This document shows, piece by piece, positions 7,323 through 15,022 of a stretch of DNA of 64,000 nt (positions are counted from its first letter, which is position 1; each line of letters begins with the position of its first letter). Both the position numbers and the translations under genes were made by a program. A model generated the notes under the pieces. It saw nothing but the letters and a program-made list of their open reading frames with translations. It did not search any database and was not told where the DNA came from. The stretch covers positions 1 to 64,000 of the forward strand of contig MGVA01000068.1 in NCBI GenBank assembly GCA_001800245.1. Direction: 5' to 3'. The stretch comes from Elusimicrobia bacterium RIFOXYA12_FULL_51_18 (GTDB lineage Bacteria > Elusimicrobiota > Elusimicrobia > Elusimicrobiales > UBA9959).

Positions 7323-7364
7323 AATGGGCGCAGACATCAACGTAAAAAAGGGAGAGTAAAAAAT

Positions 7365-8033
7365 ATGAGAAAGAGCAAAATATCGGTTGCGGTGTTCGCA
7401 GTGATAATAGCGGCGGCTTCGCTCGTAAAAGCGGGTGGATTCGATGTGGATTTCGACAGGGGGGCGTTTAGAGCAGTGGACTTTATGGAAGCCATTAAGA
7501 CTTCTGAGGCATCCAGGGCGGATGATGCCGCCAGCATAGTACCTGTACCAGCAACCGCATTAAATACTGTAAACACTACGGTTTATAAATTGGTCGCTCC
7601 CGGTTTGCAGGAGTTAAAGAAGGAAATTGTAAATATGCCTGGCCTATCTAAAGAATTCCTTCAACAAATAAACAAGGAAAAGACGGTAGTGTTATATAAT
7701 GAGGATAATGTTTTTTTGACCACACTGGCGGGGGATGTCCATTACATTATTCTTGAAAGTAACGATAAGAAGTTGATGGATTTTCTGGCGAAAGAGAAAA
7801 CAGAAGTTCTGCAAAATAAATTACATAATAAAAACCTAGTGTATGTATGTATATCGAAAATCGACACCATAATGAAATGGGTAGGTCATGCCTGGGTCGC
7901 ATATGAAGTAATAAAAGAGATCTGTTCATGGGAGAACGACGGCACCACTCCCAGCCCCAACAATGGCGGCGGTGGTGGGAGTGGTGGTCAGCCCCTCCAT
8001 CCCCTTCCGCTCAACCCGCCAGTTCGGAAGTAA
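7365..8033 (+). CDS. Exported protein of unknown function
   Basis: A 222-residue protein with a clear signal peptide (MRKSKISVAVFAVIIAAASLVKA, cleavage near residue 23). The mature part has a mixed alpha/beta middle (KEIVNMPGLSKEFLQQINKEK, then hydrophobic strands such as VFLTTLAGDVHYIILES) and ends in a glycine- and proline-rich low-complexity tail from about residue 190. I do not recognise the family. It is preceded by GGGAG near 7351 and by a terminator-ended RNA candidate, and followed by a GC-rich hairpin. It probably forms a single-gene unit. Confidence 0.7.
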   Translation: MRKSKISVAVFAVIIAAASLVKAGGFDVDFDRGAFRAVDFMEAIKTSEASRADDAASIVPVPATALNTVNTTVYKLVAPGLQELKKEIVNMPGLSKEFLQQINKEKTVVLYNEDNVFLTTLAGDVHYIILESNDKKLMDFLAKEKTEVLQNKLHNKNLVYVCISKIDTIMKWVGHAWVAYEVIKEICSWENDGTTPSPNNGGGGGSGGQPLHPLPLNPPVRK

Positions 8034-8046
8034 ATATCGGATTGAT

Positions 8047-8075
8047 CTGCCGCCCCAATGCCAATGGGGCGGCAG
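8047..8075 (+). terminator. GC-rich hairpin after exported protein gene
   Basis: CTGCCGCCCCA (8047-8057) pairs with TGGGGCGGCAG (8065-8075), loop of 7. It starts 13 bases after the stop codon. No T-run follows, so it is either a weak or factor-assisted terminator or an mRNA end stabiliser. Confidence 0.55.
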
Positions 8076-8165
8076 AAATATATAGTAAACTTAATTAAAG
8101 GCTCACACGGAGCCCACGATTAATCGGCGACGGCGGTATATGCTTTTGGCTGTGCGGGTTTGTTA

Positions 8166-8924
8166 ATGCAATTAAATATGAATTATCCCGTTGAGTTTGA
8201 AAGTAAAAGAACAGTTGGTCTTTGGGGTCTTATCGGGATGGGCGGGGTTGTCTGGTTTTTCTCCTCCATTATTGTGGTTGCAATACTTAAGCCATCCTTT
8301 CCGCCAAAAGAGTGGGAGGATGTATATATTCTGGGAGCAAAATTGCTGCAGGCTTTGTGTTTGGTAAGTTTTATAGCTGTGATCGGCATAAATATCCCTG
8401 TGGTTGTCCATAATTGGTTAAAACAATGGCGGGAGCATTTGCGGGTAGTTGCTAAATATTTTGGGATCTATGCCGGTGTTTTAGCAGGGGTGGTGGCTGT
8501 CGGGGGCATAATTCTTGTCTTGCTCGAAAAAACCGGAAGGATCGATCCTGGCGTGGTAAAAGCTATAGATGAAGCAGCGGAAGCTAATGACAAGATCCTG
8601 TATTTAAAAAGAATGTTTCAAGCTTCAGTTCCACGGTTTATCCTTTCGCTCGGAACCATGTGTGTGCTCGCCCCAATAATCGAAGAGATATTCTTCCGCA
8701 GATTCTTATTTGTTGCTTTGCGGAAAAGAATAAATTTTGTATGGGCACTGGTAATATCGGCGGCATTATTCACGATAGTGCATTCAAACATAGCTCTGGG
8801 AGCGATTGGGGGTATTTATCTGGGATATGTTTATGAGAAAGGGAAGAGTTTGCCCGCTAATATCTTAATTCATGGGATGGCAAATTTTACTGTCACTGTG
8901 GTGAGCATGATGGTCAGGCAATAA
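8166..8924 (+). CDS. CPBP-family intramembrane metalloprotease (CAAX protease-like)
   Basis: A 252-residue membrane protein with about six hydrophobic segments. The catalytic signature of the CPBP/Abi family is intact: EEIFFR at residues 173-178 (E173, E174, R178), a second-motif histidine H206 in LFTIVHSN, and H236 with N240 in LIHGMAN. Family members include eukaryotic Rce1 and bacterial proteins linked to bacteriocin self-immunity or membrane-protein cleavage; the substrate here is unknown. ATG 8166 is used; an in-frame TTG lies six bases before it and another ATG at 8178, none with a good ribosome-binding site. The gene stands alone between repeats. Confidence 0.87.
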   Translation: MQLNMNYPVEFESKRTVGLWGLIGMGGVVWFFSSIIVVAILKPSFPPKEWEDVYILGAKLLQALCLVSFIAVIGINIPVVVHNWLKQWREHLRVVAKYFGIYAGVLAGVVAVGGIILVLLEKTGRIDPGVVKAIDEAAEANDKILYLKRMFQASVPRFILSLGTMCVLAPIIEEIFFRRFLFVALRKRINFVWALVISAALFTIVHSNIALGAIGGIYLGYVYEKGKSLPANILIHGMANFTVTVVSMMVRQ

Positions 8925-8976
8925 TTTACAGGGAAAGGCAGCTTTTTAAGGAGGGATTATAATGAAAAGGGGTAGA

Positions 8977-9109
8977 GGAAAAGGTACCTGGTACCTTTTT
9001 GAGGCACGGAATGCAAGAGTGGCTTGGAGTGGTATTTCAGGTTTTACAACACGGAGAGGCGTCATCAGTCTTTGATCGACAAGACTCCGTGGGAAGCGTA
9101 TAAAGCAGG
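8977..9109. repeat. 133-bp direct repeat, copy 1 (palindrome plus IS3 end)
   Basis: Matches 12395-12527 over 133 bp with five differences. It begins with a GGTACC palindrome and continues into the decayed transposase end. The two copies are 3.4 kb apart and flank the thioredoxin-like lipoprotein and the beta-helix gene. Confidence 0.9.
9003..9108 (+). pseudogene. IS3-family transposase remnant (C-terminal end)
   Basis: Translated from 9003 the sequence gives LEWYFRFYNTERRHQSL followed by IDKTPWEAYKAG. This is the C-terminal signature of IS3-family OrfB integrase domains (a helix, YN..R.HQSL, then TP). Only about 35 codons survive, joined on the left to a GGTACC palindrome and running on the right into another. 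A second copy is at 12421. Confidence 0.78.
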
Positions 9110-9201
9110 GGCAAAAGGTACCAGGTACCTTTTAGTGGTTACTGATAAAACAAAAGCAATCCTGGGAATTCTGACAGACAATTAAAACCTAAGCAGGTTT
9201 C

Positions 9202-9247
9202 AAAACATCGGGACGTTTGCAGTTTGTTGCGAACGCCCCGATGTTTT
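9202..9247. terminator. Long bidirectional-type hairpin
   Basis: A 19-position stem (9202-9220 with 9229-9247) that starts AAAACATCGGG and ends CCCGATGTTTT, with one mismatch and one G-T pair and an 8-nt loop. The A-rich left and T-rich right flanks allow termination in both directions. It lies 14 bases upstream of the ATG at 9262, so it may also affect that gene. Confidence 0.65.
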
Positions 9248-9261
9248 AAAAGGCCGATCTT

Positions 9262-10209
9262 ATGCGTTCTATTATTATCATCGCTGGTGTTTTGTTCTTC
9301 TCCGGTTGCCAGCAGTCCGAACAATCCCAACAAGCAATTGCTGGAAAAAGCACGATCCTCATGAATTATGAGGATGCGCAAAAGCAGAAACTTATAAAAT
9401 CAGAAATATCTTCTAAGGAACACTCTGATAGATTCGAAGCAAAATATAACGAATTGTTCGGCGGCCAGAAGCTGGAATTCGCAAAATACGACGATAAGGT
9501 TCTAAAAGAATTATGGCTTGCCTCCTATATGATGGCTTCTTATACCCTGGGACAAAAGTATGTTCTGCAAATGGAAGACATTTTTAAAAATCTAAAACGA
9601 CGTGGGATTGAGACTGGAGAATGCTTAGAAGGTCGCTGCCTGGATGATCTTTTCTCGATATATCTCAGGTCTAGCGATTTCCCAAAGGCCAGGCAATTAG
9701 CGCAACAATATCCAGCTATTCTGACGGATTATGTCCCCGACATAAATGAGGATGCTTCGGTGCTCCATAAGCCGCACAGGCTCTATAAGATTTCACTGGA
9801 TGGAAAATCCCTGAACCTGATTTCCGTTCAAATGGACGATAATAAAAAAATAGTCGCCCTGATGAATCCTGAGTGCGAGTTTGCGCAACAGGCCATTAGC
9901 GCGATTTCATCCACGCCTGATCTAAGGGATTATTTTGAAAAACACGCGCTTATTATCTGCCCGGTGTACTCCTCGGTATTAAGTATTGCGAAAGCCGCCG
10001 AATGGAACAAGAAAAACCCCAAACTGGAATACTTTGTGTACCTGGATAAGAACGATATACGGAAAGATTGGAAGCAATTCGATCTTAAGGTATTCACTGA
10101 TTTTTATTTCCTCAAGAATAATAAAATTATCTATCGAATTCCAGGTTGGGGGCCGACCGGAAAAGAATTTATAGCAGAAATGCGCAACGCCATAAGTAAA
10201 CTTAAGTAA
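9262..10209 (+). CDS. Lipoprotein with C-terminal thioredoxin-like domain
   Basis: A 315-residue protein with a short signal peptide and lipobox (VLFFSGC, lipidated Cys at about residue 16), so it is probably anchored in the cell envelope. Residues 40-170 look helical. From about residue 180 there is a thioredoxin-like pattern: IVALMNPECEFAQQAISAI (one cysteine in place of the CXXC pair), then ICPVYSS, FTDFYFLKNNKIIYRIPG and a final helix. A missing second cysteine argues against ordinary disulfide exchange. Function unknown. No clear ribosome-binding site; a strong hairpin lies just upstream. Confidence 0.68.
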   Translation: MRSIIIIAGVLFFSGCQQSEQSQQAIAGKSTILMNYEDAQKQKLIKSEISSKEHSDRFEAKYNELFGGQKLEFAKYDDKVLKELWLASYMMASYTLGQKYVLQMEDIFKNLKRRGIETGECLEGRCLDDLFSIYLRSSDFPKARQLAQQYPAILTDYVPDINEDASVLHKPHRLYKISLDGKSLNLISVQMDDNKKIVALMNPECEFAQQAISAISSTPDLRDYFEKHALIICPVYSSVLSIAKAAEWNKKNPKLEYFVYLDKNDIRKDWKQFDLKVFTDFYFLKNNKIIYRIPGWGPTGKEFIAEMRNAISKLK

Positions 10210-10228
10210 ACCGCCCCGGCTGGACGTA

Positions 10229-10253
10229 GGCAAAAAGCACCAGGAACCTTTTT
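10229..10253. repeat. GGTACC-family palindrome, diverged copy
   Basis: GGCAAAAAGCACC then AGG then AACCTTTTT: a partly decayed member of the interspersed palindrome, between the lipoprotein gene and the beta-helix gene. Confidence 0.65.
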
Positions 10254-10345
10254 GGGGTTTGCATGCCTAAGCGGGAATGCTATGATTAAAGCAGGTTGGG
10301 GGAACTCAGAACAGATACTAAACAAATAGAATAAGGTGAAAAATA

Positions 10346-12190
10346 ATGCGTAAAATATTTGCGTTTTTATTAAGTCTTATAGTTTTATGTTTTGGAGTAG
10401 ATGCGTTTCTCGGGAATGCCTGTGCACAAAATCAGAAGGCAACTTCTCCAAAAAGCACAAAACAATCCCAAGTAAAGACTGGACGGATTATTACAGTAGG
10501 TGAACATGGGCAGTTAAAAGGCTTTGATGGATTCCAGATGGCCTTAAACATGGCACAGGATATGGATGAAATAAAGATCGAGAAGGGGATTATTAATGGA
10601 TCAGGTTTCACTATTGCGGCGAATAAGGTATGGGAGCATGGAATAAAAATTTCAGGCGGATGGGATGAAGCATTTAGCAAAAATAGCAATAATCCCGAGG
10701 ACACAACCCTTGATGGAGGCTCAGGAGATGGCCAGGGGCCAATATTTACTATTTCTAAAAAGGTCATTATTGAAAATCTGGCGTTTAAAAATGGTGCAGG
10801 TGGTGCTATTGTAGGCAATGCCACCTTCACCAACTGCATATTTACAAATAATTCTGCTTATTATGGTGGAGCAGTTCGTGGTGATGGGGCTTTCTATAAT
10901 TGTATATTTACAAATAATTCGTCTGATCATGGTGGCGGAGCAGTCCGTGGTGATGGTGCTTTCTACAATTGTACATTTGCAAACAATTCGATTAAATATA
11001 ATAGTGACGTTGGTGGCGGCGGCGCAGTTAATGGCAATGGCAATTTTTACAATTGTATATTTACAAATAATTGGACCACATCTGCGAATGGCGGTGCAGT
11101 TAGCAGTAATGGCAATTTTTATAATTGTATATTTACAAACAATTCGGCTCGTTTTGGTGGTGCCGCCTATGGTTCTGCCGCTTTTATCAACTGCACATTT
11201 TATGGTAACCAGGCAGCAGGAGCAGGCGGTGCGGTTGTGGGCGGAAAGAAAATATTTAATTCTATCTTTTACAAAAATACAGCAGCTAAAAAGGGCAATG
11301 ATATAACGGTGGACGGGAGTCTTAAGATAGATTTTTCCCTTTTCAACTACGTGAATGGGGGGGCAGATATTGGGACGAGTATTGTTATGGGGGACCCGAA
11401 ATTTATTGATCCTGATAATGGCGACCTTCATCTCCTTTCTGACTCCCCATGTGTCGGAAAAGGGAAACAATTGTCTGGACTTAAAGATGCCAAAGACATT
11501 AATATCAAACAGGGTCTTACAGGCAAAGGCATTAACATGGGCGCTGATGAGGCCGTTCTGACGTCAGCACTTAAGGATTATGCGCGTATATTAGAAGTAA
11601 GCCGTGCAGCCCAAATTATAACCGACAATAGGTCCGGGCTTATGTGGGTAAAAGACGGGAGTTCTATTGGTTGTAACAGTGGAGAGAGATTAATCTGGCC
11701 CGAGGCTGTTGCGTTTTGCGAGGGTTTAACCTATCTCGGCTATTTTGGTTGGCGGCTTCCGAGTAAACAGGAGTTGGAAGACTTTTTTCATGACAATGGC
11801 CGCGGGTTGTTTATGCGCGAGATTTATTGGAGTGGCACTACGAAAGATGAGTCAGCTGATAGCGCATGGCGCGTGGATTTTGGCGTTGGTGACGTGAGCT
11901 TCAATAGTACGACTAATGATTATAATGTTTGTTGCGTGCGCACCATAAATCCGGTTAAACCGGTGGCATTGGAAACACAAAAGTCAGTGGATGACACTTC
12001 AGTGAAAGACAATACCGTGGCTGCTCAGGATACTGAGCCAACAGGGAACTCCGACGGTGTGCAGAAAGCGGCTCCTAAGGCCCCACAAACATCCCAAGAA
12101 GCGACACCCACTGGAACAAGCGATGTAATACCCGTGGACTCAACAAGTACATCGGTTGAAGTGTCCACCGTTCAAGTCACAGTTCCTTAA
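10346..12190 (+). CDS. Exported beta-helix repeat protein with DUF1566 (Lcl-type) domain
   Basis: A 614-residue protein. Residues 1-28 are a signal peptide ending AFLGNACA. About residues 45-135 form a cap, then residues 140-320 carry at least six imperfect repeats of the type GGAV-x-G-x-G-x-FYNCIFTNNS, the pattern of right-handed parallel beta-helices in polymorphic outer-membrane and adhesin-like proteins. Residues 425-535 match the DUF1566/Lcl C-terminal fold: RSGLMWVKDGS, WPEAVAFCEGLTYLGYFGWRLPSKQELEDF, IYWSGTTKDES and VCCVRTI. A Ser/Thr/Pro-rich tail of about 80 residues ends the protein. It is likely a surface or periplasmic protein, perhaps an adhesin. AAGGTG near 10332 is the only ribosome-binding candidate. 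Confidence 0.85.
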   Translation: MRKIFAFLLSLIVLCFGVDAFLGNACAQNQKATSPKSTKQSQVKTGRIITVGEHGQLKGFDGFQMALNMAQDMDEIKIEKGIINGSGFTIAANKVWEHGIKISGGWDEAFSKNSNNPEDTTLDGGSGDGQGPIFTISKKVIIENLAFKNGAGGAIVGNATFTNCIFTNNSAYYGGAVRGDGAFYNCIFTNNSSDHGGGAVRGDGAFYNCTFANNSIKYNSDVGGGGAVNGNGNFYNCIFTNNWTTSANGGAVSSNGNFYNCIFTNNSARFGGAAYGSAAFINCTFYGNQAAGAGGAVVGGKKIFNSIFYKNTAAKKGNDITVDGSLKIDFSLFNYVNGGADIGTSIVMGDPKFIDPDNGDLHLLSDSPCVGKGKQLSGLKDAKDINIKQGLTGKGINMGADEAVLTSALKDYARILEVSRAAQIITDNRSGLMWVKDGSSIGCNSGERLIWPEAVAFCEGLTYLGYFGWRLPSKQELEDFFHDNGRGLFMREIYWSGTTKDESADSAWRVDFGVGDVSFNSTTNDYNVCCVRTINPVKPVALETQKSVDDTSVKDNTVAAQDTEPTGNSDGVQKAAPKAPQTSQEATPTGTSDVIPVDSTSTSVEVSTVQVTVP

Positions 12191-12394
12191 GCTTGAATCG
12201 AGGCAAAAAGTACCAGGAACCTTTTAGTGGTTAACGCGGGGTAAATCCAATCTTATAGGCAAAAAGTAGCTCGACAGGAGGCTGTCGGGTTCGACTGCGA
12301 GACTTAAAAAGGTACCAGGAGACTTTTTAAGGGGGTGGGTTACTGAATCGCGCTCGCACTTTTGGTATGATAGACAAAAGGAAAAGGTACCAAA

Positions 12395-12527
12395 GGAAAA
12401 GGTGCCTGGTACCTTTTTGAGGCACGGAATGCAAGAGTGGCGTGGAGTGGTATTTCAGGTTTTACAACACGGAGCGGCATCATCAGTCTTTGAGCGACAA
12501 GACTCCGTGGGAAGCGTATAAAGCAGG
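12395..12527. repeat. 133-bp direct repeat, copy 2
   Basis: Partner of 8977-9109, five differences in 133 bp. The palindrome at its left end reads GGTGCC on one arm and GGTACC on the other, so this copy is unpaired at one position. Confidence 0.9.
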
Positions 12528-12567
12528 TATGGTTTGGAGCGGCGAGGGCGGCAGGGACAGAGATTGA
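12421..12567 (+). pseudogene. IS3-family transposase remnant (C-terminal end)
   Basis: Same fragment as at 9003: VEWYFRFYNTERHHQSL then SDKTPWEAYKAG, here continuing for 13 more codons to a TGA at 12565-12567. No upstream DDE-domain sequence or inverted repeats are recognisable. Confidence 0.78.
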
Positions 12568-12742
12568 TGCAGTGCACCTTAGGGAGGGCTTAAGACTGGT
12601 TTAGATTCTCCCTACTACTGCAACAACATCCCCTAGCGGCTATACTTATATGGGCGGAAAACTTCAACTGAGGTTTTTAGGTTAGTTTGAGTATACCGAT
12701 TATGGCCGAACATAATTCAGGCATGCCGAGGAATTGTTACTG

Positions 12743-13378
12743 ATGACCGCTATAGAATTCATTAAAATAAACGACCTGTCTCAAGCCAATTTTGTAGAGG
12801 CGATGAGGATATATTCCAATGCCTTTCCTAAAAATGAGCGGCATAAGCCAAGCGTTATACGCGAAAGAATTGAGAAAGGTTTTGCAGAGCTTTACGTCGG
12901 TATAATGGAAAAAAAAGTCGTATTTATAGCTATGCTTTGGCCGCTAAAGGGTACCAGCTTTATACTCTTGGATTATATGGCAACTATAAAGACATGCCGA
13001 AGTAAAGGTATAGGATCCATGTTTATTCAAGAGTTTTCCAAGGTGTTACGCGCCAAAAAGAAACGGTTGATATTGGAGGTTGAAAATCCCAGGTGTGGGA
13101 GTAATATGGTCGAAAGAAAAAGGCGGGTTTCTTTCTATAAACGTAATGGCCTGAAAGAGCTGAAGAACGTGCGATATGTGCTGCCTCCTTTACAGGGTAG
13201 TACTCCCACTGAAATGATACTAATGATCTCCCCGTTGGGCGAGCGTGGGGTTGTAGACGGGAATGTAATTCGCAAAGTAGTTATGCAAATTTATCGGGAA
13301 TTGTATCATCGCGGTAACACTAATCCATTACTGAAATCATTTATTGGGAGCATTAAGTATCAAATAGCCTTGGTTTAA
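12743..13378 (+). CDS. GNAT-family N-acetyltransferase
   Basis: A 211-residue protein with the acetyl-CoA-binding signature of GNAT enzymes: strand LLDYMATI followed by CRSKGIGSMFIQEF (the Q/RxxGxG/A loop). It then has LILEVENP and VSFYKRNGLKEL, the usual C-terminal FY..GF-like element. The substrate is unknown. ATG 12743 is used; the in-frame TTG at 12734 is less likely. The next gene starts nine bases after the stop, with AAGGAGG between them, so the two probably form an operon. Confidence 0.82.
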   Translation: MTAIEFIKINDLSQANFVEAMRIYSNAFPKNERHKPSVIRERIEKGFAELYVGIMEKKVVFIAMLWPLKGTSFILLDYMATIKTCRSKGIGSMFIQEFSKVLRAKKKRLILEVENPRCGSNMVERKRRVSFYKRNGLKELKNVRYVLPPLQGSTPTEMILMISPLGERGVVDGNVIRKVVMQIYRELYHRGNTNPLLKSFIGSIKYQIALV

Positions 13379-13387
13379 GGAGGGTTT

Positions 13388-13855
13388 ATGCAATGTGTCT
13401 ACGATACAGTGCTAAGCGTTATTAAGAAGATAGATATTTCAGAATTATTTTCATTTGTCTTTTCCGCCATAGCAATCAGTTTTTCAATATATACTTATTC
13501 AAAATCAAGAGGAATAGCGCTTTATCAGGATATTGACCGCTTATATCTTGAACTGTTGAAGTTGGGTATGGAGAATCCCAGGTTCCTTAATCCTCAGCTT
13601 ACATGTAATTATCAACAATCTTTTTGCAGCGATGAATTATACCGGTACAAGGCATATGCATTTATCGCATGGAATATTTGTGAAACAATTTCTGATCGCC
13701 GGAATGACACTGAATTGTTTAAGACCTGGTTGCCGGTGTTAAAGGTGGAAAACAATTTACACCGGGCTTGGTTCGACGCTGAGGAAAACAGGGAAAAGTT
13801 CAAAAAAGAGTTCCAAGATTTTGTGAAAGAATCTTTCCCTCACCATTCCAAATAA
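13388..13855 (+). CDS. Small membrane-anchored protein of unknown function
   Basis: A 155-residue protein. Residues 18-38 (LFSFVFSAIAISFSIYTYSKS) form one transmembrane helix; the rest is a soluble, mostly helical domain with aromatic and acidic residues (IAWNICETISDRR, HRAWFDAEENREKFKKEF). The layout, one N-terminal anchor and a helical domain with conserved aromatics, is like the gene at 24869, but I see no clear sequence match. AAGGAGG at 13377-13383 gives the start strong support. It follows the GNAT gene within nine bases. Confidence 0.7.
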   Translation: MQCVYDTVLSVIKKIDISELFSFVFSAIAISFSIYTYSKSRGIALYQDIDRLYLELLKLGMENPRFLNPQLTCNYQQSFCSDELYRYKAYAFIAWNICETISDRRNDTELFKTWLPVLKVENNLHRAWFDAEENREKFKKEFQDFVKESFPHHSK

Positions 13856-14310
13856 GGGGAAAAGGTACCAGGAACCTTTTAGTGGTGAACGCGGGGGAAA
13901 TCCAATCTTCGGGTGGAAACAAAAAAGCTGGTTGAGGTATGCACGGATGGGAATCCTCCCGGTACGCCCAGCACGCCTGATGTCTGCCCGTCCGCAATGG
14001 CTGGTTGCGCAATGGATAGCAACTGCCGTCAATTATGTGAATAGAGTTGCGCCCTGTGCTGCCATGGTGGGGTGGTTTCATTTTGTTTTGTACTGCTCGT
14101 TGGCACCCAAGGCGCCAGAACAGCGCTTCCCTACAAATTCCTGCCGCTTTATCTGCTGTCCAGCGGGCTAGGTTGTTTGGTTGCGATGAGATTTAATGGC
14201 GCTGGCAAAAGGTACCAGGAGACTTTTTGAAGCGGCTCTAATGAGCGACAATACGCTGTCGGGGTGCTCTGCTATGCTATTTAAAGGTCGAGAGGGAAAT
14301 AAAATAGGTC
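13856..14310. other. Intergenic stretch with palindromic repeats, no gene recognised
   Basis: An extended palindrome copy sits at 13858-13900 (GGTACC arms, then TTAGTGGTGAACGCGGGG). A GC-rich middle follows (13940-14180) whose short open frames have no protein character, and another palindrome is at 14206-14228. The GC-rich middle could be a decayed gene or another repeat type. Confidence 0.5.
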
Positions 14311-14339
14311 TTGCGCATACAGTATATGTACTGTATACT
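14311..14339 (+). promoter_or_regulatory. Promoter with overlapping operator of the toxin-antitoxin pair
   Basis: TTGCGC (14311-14316), a 17-base spacer and TATACT (14334-14339) form the promoter. The spacer and -10 region are filled by a 20-bp near-perfect palindrome (14317-14336, ATACAGTATA / TGTACTGTAT, one mismatch). This is the expected binding site for the HigA-like antitoxin at 14697 and suggests autorepression. AAGGAGGGGG follows just before the toxin start. Confidence 0.78.
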
Positions 14340-14352
14340 ATAAGGAGGGGGA

Positions 14353-14700
14353 ATGGCTTATCTGATAGAATTTTATCAGACCATGGAGGGGGATTCTCCC
14401 GCGGCGGATTTCCTTGCGGAGCTGCCGGTAAAGGTCAGGGCCAAGGTCGCCAAATGGATGCAGCTTCTCCAGGAAGAGGGCCCGGATCTGAAGAGGCCGT
14501 ATGCGGATATGTTACGGGACGGGATCCGGGAATTGCGGGTTTCATTCGGGCATCTTGATATACGGTTGTTGTATTTTATCGAGGGAGGCGAGATCGTTGT
14601 TACACATGGATTTTTGAAGAAAACCTGGCAAACGCCCTTTTTGGAGATAGAAAAGGCTAAGAAATACAGGGTTGAGTGGCAGAGGGTGAACGAATTATGA
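14353..14700 (+). CDS. RelE/HigB-type toxin (phage Gp49-like)
   Basis: A 115-residue protein of the HigB/Gp49-like branch of the RelE superfamily: FYQTMEGDSPAADFLAELP, then a conserved helix, RPYADMLRDGIRELRVSFGHLDIRLLYFI and VVTHGFLKKTWQTP. In the family these residues form a compact ribosome-dependent mRNA endonuclease. The gene precedes its antitoxin and overlaps it by four bases (ATGA), the usual higBA order. The start has AAGGAGGGGG directly upstream. Confidence 0.9.
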   Translation: MAYLIEFYQTMEGDSPAADFLAELPVKVRAKVAKWMQLLQEEGPDLKRPYADMLRDGIRELRVSFGHLDIRLLYFIEGGEIVVTHGFLKKTWQTPFLEIEKAKKYRVEWQRVNEL

Positions 14701-14993
14701 AAAAGAAAAAACTGCTTTTAAATGACTGGCTGAAGGGCGAATTAAGGAATAAGAAGTTTAAAAAGGCTTTTGAGGCCGAGGATATCCGCGCCCGGCTTGC
14801 GTTGCTGATCGCTGAAAAGCGGCAGAAGATGGGTGTGAGTCAGACGGAGTTGGCGCGCAGGATACACACAAAGCAGCAGGTGGTGTCGGATATAGAAACC
14901 TTGAGGCATCCCAACATCACAATATTAACATTGGATAAAATTGCAAAAGCCCTGCACAGTCATTTAAACATATCGTTCAGGCCCGTTAAATAG
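14697..14993 (+). CDS. HigA-type antitoxin, XRE-family helix-turn-helix
   Basis: A 98-residue protein with an N-terminal basic segment that resembles the partner of Gp49-like toxins (LLNDWLKGELRNKKFKKAFEAED). It then has an XRE/Cro DNA-binding domain: RQKMGVSQTELARRIHTKQQVVSDIE, with the helix-turn-helix in SQTELARRI and KQQVVSDIE. It should neutralise the toxin and bind the palindrome at 14317-14336. The ATG at 14697 overlaps the toxin stop, implying translational coupling. Confidence 0.9.
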   Translation: MKKKKLLLNDWLKGELRNKKFKKAFEAEDIRARLALLIAEKRQKMGVSQTELARRIHTKQQVVSDIETLRHPNITILTLDKIAKALHSHLNISFRPVK

Positions 14994-15022
14994 TGAACTG
15001 AGGGGGAAGTCAAGGAGGGGGT

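Larger units (their letters stand above)
6633..7364. other. Repeat-rich intergenic stretch with decayed gene and RNA candidate
   Basis: No intact gene is seen in these 732 bases. They hold four GGTACC/GGTGCC palindromes (6752, 6867, about 6905 and 6966), a truncated acetyltransferase start (6800-6898), and a possible small RNA with its own promoter and terminator (7204-7322). A segment GGCCCTTTGGCCC plus CAGGAAG at 7140-7160 recurs at 17210-17240, again upstream of a gene for an exported protein. Confidence 0.6.
8925..9261. other. Repeat-filled gap
   Basis: These 337 bases contain two GGTACC palindromes (8979-9000 and 9114-9134), an IS3 transposase fragment between them (9003-9108) and a long hairpin (9202-9247). 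No intact gene is visible. AAGGAGGGATTATAATG at 8949-8965 would start only a very short frame. Confidence 0.65.
12191..12742. other. Repeat-filled gap with IS3 remnant
   Basis: This 552-base gap holds an extended palindrome (12204-12226) followed by TTAGTGGTTAACGCGGGG and AAATCCAATCTTATAGG, a string also found at 6985-7020 and in part at 13880. It also holds two further palindromes near 12306 and 12380-12420, and the IS3 transposase end. The last 170 bases before the acetyltransferase show no gene; TATACT near 12644 may be its -10 box. Confidence 0.6.

Noticed and set aside
13932-14171. 79-codon frame in the gap before the toxin gene
   Set aside because: No ribosome-binding site, no protein-like pattern, and it ends within repeat-rich DNA.
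14196-14558. 120-codon frame overlapping the toxin gene start
   Set aside because: Begins in a GGTACC palindrome and runs out of frame through the well-supported toxin.
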